9,320 nucleotides of DNA from Flavobacteriaceae bacterium. GTDB taxonomy: Bacteria; Bacteroidota; Bacteroidia; Flavobacteriales; Flavobacteriaceae. Shown here piece by piece: positions 1 through 5,574 of the stretch. Position numbers and translations under genes: made by a program. Below the pieces are notes generated by a model that worked only from the letters and a program-made list of their open reading frames with translations, did no database searches and was not told the DNA's origin. Position 1 is the stretch's first letter. The number at the start of each line of letters is the position of its first letter. The stretch is from the NCBI GenBank assembly GCA_016763715.1, contig JAESTG010000337.1:1-9320 (forward strand), given 5' to 3'.

Positions 1-489
1 TTAGAAAGTGACATTGCACCATTTACCACCATGTCTCAAGACCCTGAAGTCATGCGGTATTTCCCAAATACGTTAACCAAAGAAGAAGTACAAATAACCA
101 TCGAAAACTTTAAAAAGCATTATAACGATTTTGGGTATACTTATTTTGCCATGGACGAACTTGCTACAGGTACATTTATTGGTTTTACCGGTTTAAAACT
201 TCAAACTTTCGAAAGCAAATACACTCCTTCCGTTGATATTGGATGGCGATTAGCACGTTCTGCTTGGGGGAAAGGATATGCCACCGAAGCAGCTAGTATT
301 TGTTTGAAAGCTGCCTTTAATGAATTTGGCTTAACAGAAGTTTACTCCTATTGCCCTGACCTAAACAAAGGTTCTGAATCCATAATGAAAAAGATTGGAA
401 TGGAGTTCATTGGTACGTTTATGCACCCGAAAGTAGCTGGTGATTCTAGGTTCAAACATTGTGTCGTTTATAAAAAATCCAAAGCCTAA
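1..489 (+). CDS. GNAT-family N-acetyltransferase, RimJ/RimL-like (5'-partial)
   Basis: Transfers an acetyl group from acetyl-CoA to an amine; the acceptor (ribosomal protein N-terminus, other protein or small molecule) cannot be told from sequence. The frame is open from base 1 (L-E-S-D-I-A-P-F-T-T) and runs without a stop into the ATG at 31, so that ATG is internal: RimL-type proteins normally carry a short 'LxLR...D...F..M..DPEVMRYF' N-terminus, and the visible part matches its second half. About 10 residues are therefore missing beyond the window edge. The acetyl-CoA loop is visible as W-G-K-G-Y-A-T-E-A (bases about 265-291), and the C-terminal S-x-x-I-M-K-K-I-G-M helix/strand is typical of the family. 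With 162 visible residues it fits the usual ~170 aa. No promoter can be seen. No terminator-like hairpin follows the TAA at 487-489. Confidence 0.88.
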   Translation, partial: LESDIAPFTTMSQDPEVMRYFPNTLTKEEVQITIENFKKHYNDFGYTYFAMDELATGTFIGFTGLKLQTFESKYTPSVDIGWRLARSAWGKGYATEAASICLKAAFNEFGLTEVYSYCPDLNKGSESIMKKIGMEFIGTFMHPKVAGDSRFKHCVVYKKSKA

Positions 490-566
490 GAACGAAAAGT
501 AACATTTTATTTGCATTTGGCTAACCACTTTACACCTCTGACTTTGGGATTTCATCTAACTCTGAA

Positions 567-797
567 TTATTTCTTTATAAACTTATAAGTACTTTGTAAA
601 GGAACAGGTAACCCCCCAACTACGGACTCCGCCTCGCTCACTTGAATTTCACCATCATTATTGGTGTCGACGTCAAATTCAGTAATTTGATCAAAATTAG
701 TATCAACACAAGGTGTATTTACCAATTGAAACTTAAAATTTGCATCAGGGATATCTACAATTTGCGCCTGAGAAATAGTGCTAAGAAATAGAAAATT
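567..797 (-). pseudogene. relic of a secreted EF-hand-loop protein (N-terminal fragment joined to a short tail)
   Basis: On the minus strand, bases 797 to 567 read as 76 open codons ending in TAA. They contain a signal-peptide end (F-L-F-L-S-T-I-S-Q-A-Q), then I-V-D-I-P-D-A-N-F-K, then D-T-N-N-D-G-E-I-Q-V-S-E, a textbook 12-residue EF-hand/dockerin loop (acidic or Asn at 1, 3, 5; G6; I8; E12). This is how many large flavobacterial secreted repeat proteins begin. There is no start: an ATG at 818-816 is followed in frame by two stops (803-798), and the expected signal-peptide start (N-K-I-F-Y-F-L-A-L-F-L) reads only in the neighbouring frame, implying a frameshift. After V-V-G-G-L the protein jumps to T-Y-K-F-I-K-K-stop, which resembles the last residues of a type IX secretion sorting domain. 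I infer an internally deleted, frameshifted remnant. It could instead be a short, unrecognised gene with a non-standard start. Confidence 0.6.
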
Positions 798-920
798 TTA
801 TTACCCTATTGCTCCCATATTTTTTTGAAAGAAGTAACAAAACACTGAAGACAAACGCAAAACATACTTATCGTTGTTTATGAATGGCGACTAAAAACAG
901 AATACTCTTCTCTCAAAACA

Positions 921-939
921 TAGATAATCTGATAATCTA
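921..939. promoter_or_regulatory. 19-bp imperfect palindrome, candidate operator
   Basis: Bases 921-939 (TAGATAATCTGATAATCTA) pair 8 of 9 positions around a central T at 930; only 926/934 fails. The same stretch also reads as a tandem duplication of GATAATCT (923-930 and 931-938). It abuts the -7-like box at 938-945, where a repressor dimer could occlude RNA polymerase. No regulator gene lies nearby, and the fatty-acid-oxidation SDR is the first intact gene downstream. The operator role is inference from symmetry and position. Confidence 0.35.
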
Positions 940-945
940 AGTTTG
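938..945 (+). promoter_or_regulatory. candidate -7 box (TAAGTTTG)
   Basis: TAAGTTTG matches the Bacteroidota -7 consensus TAnnTTTG at every fixed position. No clear TTG appears near the expected -33 position, so the promoter is only half supported. Transcription from here would give the SDR gene at 1036 a leader of roughly 85 nt. A second, weaker box (TATTTTTA, 1009-1016, seven of eight positions allowing the two free bases) lies closer to the gene and is an alternative. Confidence 0.3.
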
Positions 946-1035
946 TCAACTTTACTGAATATGACATGAGTTTTAATTTAGATACTCCTATGCGAGCATA
1001 ATATTTCTTATTTTTACCTCATAAAAACACACTCG

Positions 1036-1941
1036 ATGGATTTAAAGGCAAAAATGCTGCGCGATGACGCTTTAAAAGGGAAAACAATTGTAGTTACAGG
1101 TGGTGGTAGCGGATTGGGAAAATCAATGACGACCTACTTTCTTGAGTTGGGTGCTAATGTTGTGATTACTTCTCGAAATATGGAGAAGCTTGAAAACGTA
1201 AAAGTAGAATTAGAAGCAGCCACTGGAGGAAAAGTATTACCCGTTCAGTGCGATGTGCGACATTACGATCAAGTGGAAGCCATGGTAAAGGCTTCTGTTG
1301 ATGCTTTTGGGAGCGTAGATGTATTGTTAAATAATGCGGCTGGAAACTTTATTTCTCCAACGGAACGACTTTCTGCCAATGCTTTTGATACTATTATTGA
1401 TATTGTTCTAAAAGGAACCAAAAACTGTACATTGGCTTTTGGGAAACATTGGATTAACAAAAAAGAGACCAATAAAACGGTCTTAAATATTGTAACCACA
1501 TATGCATGGACAGGTTCTGCTTATGTTGTCCCTAGTGCAACGGCAAAAGCTGGAGTGTTAGCAATGACACGTTCTTTAGCTGTAGAATGGGCAAAATATG
1601 GAATGAGATTTAATGCGATTGCCCCCGGCCCCTTCCCTACCAAAGGTGCATGGGATCGTTTGCTTCCAGGCGACCTCAAAGAGAAGTTTGACCTTGCAAA
1701 AAAAGTACCGCTCAAACGAGTAGGTGACCATCAAGAATTAGCAAATTTAGCTGCTTACTTAGTTTCAGATTTCTCGGCATATGTAAATGGTGAGGTCGTT
1801 ACATTGGATGGTGGTGAATGGCTTAAAGGTGCTGGACAGTTTAACTTACTCGAAGACGTGCCAGAAGAAATGTGGGATATGCTTGAAATGATGGTTAAGG
1901 CTAGAAAGAAATCGCGATTTTTTGCCTTTCAAATTACATAA
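1036..1941 (+). CDS. 2,4-dienoyl-CoA reductase-type short-chain dehydrogenase
   Basis: Probable NADPH-dependent reductase of 2,4-dienoyl-CoA in beta-oxidation of unsaturated fatty acids; cytoplasmic. A Rossmann fold covers about residues 15-260: the nucleotide loop T-G-G-G-S-G-L-G is at 21-28 and N-N-A-A-G-N-F at 99-105. The classical Y-x-x-x-K is missing; instead Tyr156 is followed by Ser167 and Lys171, the spacing (11 and 15 residues) seen in the mitochondrial DECR1 group, and the flanking T-G-S-A-Y-V-V-P-S-A-T-A-K and P-G-P-F-P-T-K-G also fit that group. The end of the fold, D-G-G-E-W, is at 258-262. The ATG at 1036 is chosen because the glycine loop then sits at its normal depth; no Shine-Dalgarno is visible. 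The last ten or so residues (S-R-F-F-A-F-Q-I-T) look unlike the family's usual end and may be a local extension. It stands alone, without other beta-oxidation genes nearby. Another enoyl-type SDR substrate is possible. Confidence 0.85.
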   Translation: MDLKAKMLRDDALKGKTIVVTGGGSGLGKSMTTYFLELGANVVITSRNMEKLENVKVELEAATGGKVLPVQCDVRHYDQVEAMVKASVDAFGSVDVLLNNAAGNFISPTERLSANAFDTIIDIVLKGTKNCTLAFGKHWINKKETNKTVLNIVTTYAWTGSAYVVPSATAKAGVLAMTRSLAVEWAKYGMRFNAIAPGPFPTKGAWDRLLPGDLKEKFDLAKKVPLKRVGDHQELANLAAYLVSDFSAYVNGEVVTLDGGEWLKGAGQFNLLEDVPEEMWDMLEMMVKARKKSRFFAFQIT

Positions 1942-1971
1942 TAAAAGCTTTGTATTTCCCGTTGTAAAACA

Positions 1972-1992
1972 TATTGGAAAAACAATCCAATA
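1972..1992. repeat. inverted repeat upstream of the PIN module
   Basis: TATTGGA (1972-1978) and TCCAATA (1986-1992) form a perfect 7-bp inverted repeat around a 7-nt A-rich loop. No T-run follows, so it does not look like an intrinsic terminator for the SDR gene. Its right arm reaches the -33 region of the promoter inferred from the box at 2012-2019, which suits an operator, perhaps for self-regulation of the two-gene module. That role is inference. Confidence 0.4.
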
Positions 1993-2011
1993 AACCATAT
2001 TAAAATAATTG

Positions 2012-2019
2012 TATCTTTG
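2012..2019 (+). promoter_or_regulatory. -7 box of the PIN module (TATCTTTG)
   Basis: TATCTTTG matches TAnnTTTG fully. Transcription would begin about 5-7 nt downstream, that is, on or next to the GTG start codon at 2024, so the message would be leaderless or nearly so. No good -33 TTG is seen at the usual distance. Confidence 0.5.
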
Positions 2020-2023
2020 AATT

Positions 2024-2803
2024 GTGGAAAAAATTGGAGATATAGAAATCCGAGTTATAGGGAAATCAGGCAATCAAAGTTTAAGTCCAGACAACTACGA
2101 TATTAAGCATATAGCAACGATTTTGCAAAATATTGAGGACTTACTATATCCTAACAATAAGAAAGATAGGCCTATCATTACTTATGATATTCAAGAAGGT
2201 TCTGTTAGACATTTGTTTAAAACAACTATTCAAACAGTAATAGGTTTTAGTGCTGTGTTAGGGCAAGTTCAAGCCAATGAATCTATAGATTTTCTGGAAT
2301 TAAAAACTGCGAGAGCAATTGAAAATATTCAAAATTTATCACGTCAGAAAAATTACGAATTTCAAATAAAAACTTCCCTCAAAGACGACTATGAATTAAC
2401 TATAAATCCTTCAACTAAATATTTTAGAACAGAAAATATTTGGGTTGAAGCGGAATTCTACTTTTATGGTATCCTAAAAGATGCTGGTGGAAAAAGTAAA
2501 GCTAATATCCATTTAGATACTCAAGATTATGGATACTTATCAATTGAAACTGGAGAGGAATTTTTAAAGGAGAGAGAAGAAAATTTACTTTATAAAAAAT
2601 TTGGTGTTAGAGCGAGTGGAAAACAAAATATTGAGACTGGTGAAATTGACACAAAATCACTTTCTTTATTAGAACTGATTGATTACCAGCCAAAATTTGA
2701 CAGCGACTATCTGAATTCACTAATTAAAAAAGCGAAAAAAAGCTGGAATAGCATTAATCCTGATGAATGGTTGTTAAATTTAAGAGGTGGATATGATGCA
2801 TAG
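2024..2803 (+). CDS. uncharacterised 259-aa protein, partner of the PIN-domain protein
   Basis: I do not recognise a named domain. The protein is soluble, with no signal peptide or membrane segment. It has an N-terminal part (1-60) ending in P-I-I-T-Y-D-I-Q-E-G-S-V, a helical stretch (about 62-110) with F-K-T-T-I-Q-T-V-I-G-F-S-A-V-L-G, a beta-looking middle (112-215) and a charged C-terminal helix ending in P-D-E-W-L-L-N-L-R-G-G-Y-D-A. The style resembles proteins I associate with PIN-gene neighbours in Bacteroidota, but that is memory, not a search. GTG at 2024 is the start because no ATG occurs in the first ~60 codons and the reading begins sensibly (M-E-K-I-G-D-I-E-I). A consensus -7 box lies only 5 nt upstream and there is no ribosome binding site. 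The 3' end overlaps the PIN gene, so the two are translationally linked. An antitoxin, sensor or RNA-binding partner role is inferred only from this linkage; at 259 aa it is larger than most antitoxins. Confidence 0.8.
   Translation: MEKIGDIEIRVIGKSGNQSLSPDNYDIKHIATILQNIEDLLYPNNKKDRPIITYDIQEGSVRHLFKTTIQTVIGFSAVLGQVQANESIDFLELKTARAIENIQNLSRQKNYEFQIKTSLKDDYELTINPSTKYFRTENIWVEAEFYFYGILKDAGGKSKANIHLDTQDYGYLSIETGEEFLKEREENLLYKKFGVRASGKQNIETGEIDTKSLSLLELIDYQPKFDSDYLNSLIKKAKKSWNSINPDEWLLNLRGGYDA
2783..2787 (+). promoter_or_regulatory. Shine-Dalgarno-like site of the PIN gene
   Basis: AGAGG lies inside the end of the upstream coding region, 5 and 8 nt before the two adjacent ATG codons (2793, 2796). 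It is unusual here, since most genes in this window have no such site, and it argues for reinitiation-type translation of the second gene of the module. Confidence 0.45.
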
Positions 2804-3275
2804 TGTTTTATTAGATACAAGTTTTTTTATTAGACTTCTTAATGACGAAGACCCACTTCACTCACACGCTATTGGTTATTTTAAATATTTCTTGGAAAAT
2901 GAAATAGCTCTAAAAGTTTCTACAATCAGTATTGCGGAATATTGTGTTCTCGGAAAACTTGAAGATTTACCTCTAAAAAATGTCCAAATTGTTCCGTTTA
3001 ACTTAAAAGACGCCGAAAAAGCAGGTGAATTTGCCAAAATTATTTTTACGGAAAACAAAATCAATGTGGAAAAACTATCACCTCGAGCAATAATTCCCAA
3101 TGATTCAAAACCTTTTGCTCAATCTGATTTAGATAAAACTATTAGTCATTTCGTAACTTCTGACGTTCGTTCAAAAAACACTTTGGCTTTATTAAAGAAA
3201 GGAACTAACCCCAAATTCGATATAATTAGTATTGATATTCCATATACAGAAACATTCGGGATTTTAGATTTATGA
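2793..3275 (+). CDS. PIN-domain protein, putative metal-dependent ribonuclease
   Basis: PIN domains are Mg/Mn-dependent RNA nucleases, commonly VapC-like toxins. The four acidic positions can be read, numbering from ATG 2793: Asp8 in V-L-L-D-T-S, Glu49 in I-S-I-A-E-Y, Asp104 in I-I-P-N-D-S-K-P-F-A-Q and Asp124 in F-V-T-S-D. Their order and spacing fit the family, so the enzyme looks intact. At 160 aa it is slightly longer than typical VapC (~130 aa), with the extra length between Glu49 and Asp104. A Shine-Dalgarno-like AGAGG (2783-2787) lies 5 nt before ATG 2793 and 8 nt before ATG 2796, so either is possible; a GTG at 2787 overlaps the AGAGG and is unlikely. The gene overlaps the upstream one by 8-11 nt, giving coupled translation. 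Toxin function, RNA target and the role of its partner are inferred, not shown. Confidence 0.85.
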   Translation: MMHSVLLDTSFFIRLLNDEDPLHSHAIGYFKYFLENEIALKVSTISIAEYCVLGKLEDLPLKNVQIVPFNLKDAEKAGEFAKIIFTENKINVEKLSPRAIIPNDSKPFAQSDLDKTISHFVTSDVRSKNTLALLKKGTNPKFDIISIDIPYTETFGILDL

Positions 3276-3280
3276 AAATA

Positions 3281-3396
3281 CGTTTTACAACAACGCGTAT
3301 AATTAATTACCTGGTTCTTAGCCTACTTACGAGAATCCTCACTTATTTTCTATTCGGTTTCTATTTGCTAAATTAGTTGCTTAACCACGCAACTAA
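3281..3396 (+). repeat. repeat-like intergenic block after the PIN module, ending in a hairpin
   Basis: Directly after the PIN stop codon is a non-coding block containing ACAACGCGTATAATTAATT (3289-3307), TTCTTAGCCTACTTACGAG, a T-rich centre and a terminal perfect 8-bp inverted repeat, TTAGTTGC (3373-3380) / GCAACTAA (3389-3396) with an 8-nt loop. From memory it resembles an intergenic element that recurs, with variation, next to accessory genes in flavobacterial genomes; only one copy is present here, so the repeat status is unproven. Stop codons in all forward frames make coding unlikely. Confidence 0.45.
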
Positions 3397-3433
3397 CCAT
3401 AAACAAACACGTTCTAAATACAAAGCCTACTAT

Positions 3434-4222
3434 TTGAAAACCCTCAGGTTTCTTTTTCGGTTATTCCTTTTTGTATTGCTTACTGCGATTACGCAAATTG
3501 GCGGTATTTTATATTTGCTCACCCTTATGTTCTTCGGAAATAAGAAATTGGGAAAGTATCTTTACTTCTTCGGAATATATTTTATTTTCACCTATTTGAT
3601 TGTTCCTAACATTGCTCCCTTCTTCGGAAGAGAACGTATTATTACTACAGACGTGATTGAATCCCAATCTATTTTTTATAGCCTTGCAAATCGGAATTAT
3701 GTACGACCAGAAATGAACGTATTGCTAGCCGATATCGCTTCAGAATTCAATAAAAAACACCCAAAAGCCAAAATATTTTACTTGGACGCTAACTTTCCCT
3801 TTCTCAATAAATTTCCATTATTACCACATTTGAGTCACAACGATGGTAAAAAACTTGACATAAGCTTGATATACGAAACTGACGGAATTATTACCAATAA
3901 AAAACCATCAGTTAGTGGCTATGGAGTATTTGAAGGTCCAAAACCCAAAGAGTACAACCAGATAAAGAAATGTAAGTCAACAGGGAGTTGGCAATACGAT
4001 ATTCAAAAATACATGACGTTTGGAAGTATTAACAAAGACATCCTATTTTCAGAAAAAGGAACAAAATCACTAATGAATGCCATACTCAAACAACCAGCGA
4101 TTGGAAAGGTGTTTATTGAGCCTCACCTAAAACACCGTTTGGGATTGAAACATGAAAAAATTCGTTTTCACGGATGTCAGGCGGTACGACACGATGATCA
4201 TATTCATTTGCAATTGAAGTAA
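3434..4222 (+). CDS. membrane-anchored LAS-type zinc peptidase, MepA-like
   Basis: Likely a periplasmic peptidoglycan endopeptidase of the LAS (lysostaphin/D-Ala-D-Ala/sonic hedgehog) group, resembling penicillin-insensitive murein endopeptidase MepA. Counting from a TTG at 3377, S-H-N-D-G-K-K-L-D-I places His154 and Asp161 seven apart, as MepA His113/Asp120, and R-H-D-D-H-I-H-L places His272, His275 and His277 exactly as MepA His206/His209/His211. E-P-H-L-K-H-R-L before it matches the family's H-P-x-I-K strand. Hydrophobic residues 25-53 (possibly a helical hairpin around Q-I-G-G) and 61-79 anchor the N-terminus; the lysines between them suggest a periplasmic catalytic domain. The start is uncertain. 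TTG 3377 sits inside the hairpin of the preceding repeat; TTG 3434, before K-T-L-R-F, is preferred; ATG 3527 would keep only the second membrane segment. It ends 59 nt before a convergent gene. Confidence 0.72.
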   Translation: MKTLRFLFRLFLFVLLTAITQIGGILYLLTLMFFGNKKLGKYLYFFGIYFIFTYLIVPNIAPFFGRERIITTDVIESQSIFYSLANRNYVRPEMNVLLADIASEFNKKHPKAKIFYLDANFPFLNKFPLLPHLSHNDGKKLDISLIYETDGIITNKKPSVSGYGVFEGPKPKEYNQIKKCKSTGSWQYDIQKYMTFGSINKDILFSEKGTKSLMNAILKQPAIGKVFIEPHLKHRLGLKHEKIRFHGCQAVRHDDHIHLQLK

Positions 4223-4281
4223 ACCTCAAATTTTAACGACTCACTAGATTATTAGCGGTTAAATGATTGTCCATTTCACTA

Positions 4282-5388
4282 TCATATAGGTATAAAAAAA
4301 AGTACCGCCATCATGTCTCGAAAATCGGTAGATGGATTGTAGGTTTCCAAAATGAGTTTGTACGAATGGTCAGCTTTCAATAAAATACCTTCTTCACTTG
4401 AATAACTAGGAACATTTTTTAAACCTACCTTATTGGTGTAATTCTCACAATTGAAAACATAAACAGGTTTATCTTCCGTAGTATCATATAGTATAAAGGT
4501 TTCGGCACCTGGATGCAAATGGGCTGCCATAGCATGAATCGTAGTATCCTCCTGCAAATACAACTGATAAGTAACATCAAACTCATAGCGAGTTTTCCCT
4601 TCTGGCAATTTCCAATGAGCCGACAATGGAATTCCGTCGACCCCTGGTCCTGAATGGTTTTTTAAATCGATAGGAGCACAAAGCTTTGGGTCGTTGTTCT
4701 TGGAGTTGTATGGGTTTTCAAGGTCGTAAGGTAACATAAGTACCAATCCTTTGGGACGCAAAGGCTTTAGAGATGCCTCACTGCCTGCTGTTCTCAATTT
4801 AATATGATGTTTTACTTTAAAGAATGCATCTTTTATATTGTGATTTAAAGTTCTGGATGCAACAATAAATACATCATCATTGGCAACAGGAAAGCCAAAT
4901 CCTGAAGGGAAATTGAGTTCGTTTATCCCATTGGAAAGTGTACCTAATCTTGGATACTGAGTATTAATTCGCTTCGGCAACTTCAAATTTTTATAATGAA
5001 CGGCATCATAAAAATCAATATTGGTATGGCACAAAAAGTCATTGTTATGCGTTTGGGAGCCTTCTTTAAAAACTTCAACTTTAAAACCCGTAATCCATGT
5101 CACTTTCTTACCCCCTTTATTAAGGTTGAGATTAAGTACTGCTTGTGGGCCATCCATAGATTGATAAATATCATCTACTAATAAATCTGGGGATTCTAAC
5201 ACCAATTCACCATCATTTTCCTGAATGTCCCAACTAGGGTCTATGATACCAAAAGTGTGCAAAATTTTAGTTTTCACAATGGCCTTATGCCTGTTGGAAA
5301 GTTGTATATACCAAATACAAAAAGCAACACATCCTGTTAAAAACAAGATGCCAATCACTTTTTTTCTATTTAGTTGCTTCAGGTTCAT
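4282..5388 (-). CDS. membrane-anchored or lipoprotein with PHM-like copper-site motifs
   Basis: The 368-aa product begins with a basic N-terminus and a hydrophobic stretch (11-30). L-T-G-C at 17-20 fits a lipobox, but hydrophobic residues continue after Cys20, so a plain membrane anchor is equally possible. The rest looks extracytoplasmic and beta-rich. The C-terminal half has A-H-L-H-P-G-A-E (His290-x-His292) and, 67-68 residues on, D-M-M (Met359/360) in T-D-F-R-D-M-M-A-V-L-F-F. This parallels the His-x-His...Met copper site of peptidylglycine monooxygenase (PHM). The N-terminal half has T-H-N-N-D-F-L-C-H (His114, His121) and His183, which could be the second copper site, though PHM's adjacent His-His pair is absent. 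I infer a copper type II monooxygenase-like fold, with catalysis unproven. The start ATG (5388-5386) directly precedes a normal signal. It is transcribed divergently from parA, 186 nt away. Confidence 0.65.
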   Translation of the reverse strand: MNLKQLNRKKVIGILFLTGCVAFCIWYIQLSNRHKAIVKTKILHTFGIIDPSWDIQENDGELVLESPDLLVDDIYQSMDGPQAVLNLNLNKGGKKVTWITGFKVEVFKEGSQTHNNDFLCHTNIDFYDAVHYKNLKLPKRINTQYPRLGTLSNGINELNFPSGFGFPVANDDVFIVASRTLNHNIKDAFFKVKHHIKLRTAGSEASLKPLRPKGLVLMLPYDLENPYNSKNNDPKLCAPIDLKNHSGPGVDGIPLSAHWKLPEGKTRYEFDVTYQLYLQEDTTIHAMAAHLHPGAETFILYDTTEDKPVYVFNCENYTNKVGLKNVPSYSSEEGILLKADHSYKLILETYNPSTDFRDMMAVLFFIPI

Positions 5389-5494
5389 TTAAACGTGTAC
5401 AAAGCATAAAATTACAATATAAAATCAACTATCTCATCCTCTGTTTGATTGATAACCCATGATAAACAGCTCAATGTAAATTGCATACGATAAA

Positions 5495-5513
5495 TGTTCA
5501 CTTCGTGTTAACA
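5495..5513. repeat. imperfect palindrome upstream of parA, weakly parS-like
   Basis: TGTTCACTTCGTGTTAACA pairs as TGTTnAC....GTnAACA. It shares TGTT/AACA ends and a CAC/GTG core flavour with the parS consensus TGTTTCACGTGAAACA, but it is 3 nt longer in the centre and not a true match. It lies 62 nt before the parA start, in the divergent intergenic region, so it may equally be an operator. No canonical parS was found in the window. Confidence 0.2.
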
Positions 5514-5574
5514 AAATAGATTTTCTATCGTCATAATTAATTGTATTTTTAACTCTTAAAATTGCTATAAATTA

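Noticed and set aside
31..489. Complete acetyltransferase starting at ATG 31
   Set aside because: The ten codons before it are open and match the family's N-terminal region, so the gene begins outside the window.
3281..3396. Integron attC site behind the PIN gene
   Set aside because: The ends do not fit RYYYAAC...GTTRRRY as paired outer arms, the two halves do not fold on each other overall, and no integrase is present.
4230..4266. Terminator between the convergent genes (TTTAAC...GTTAAA)
   Set aside because: Only a 6-bp AT-rich stem with a loop of about 20 nt and no T-run; not convincing as a bidirectional terminator.
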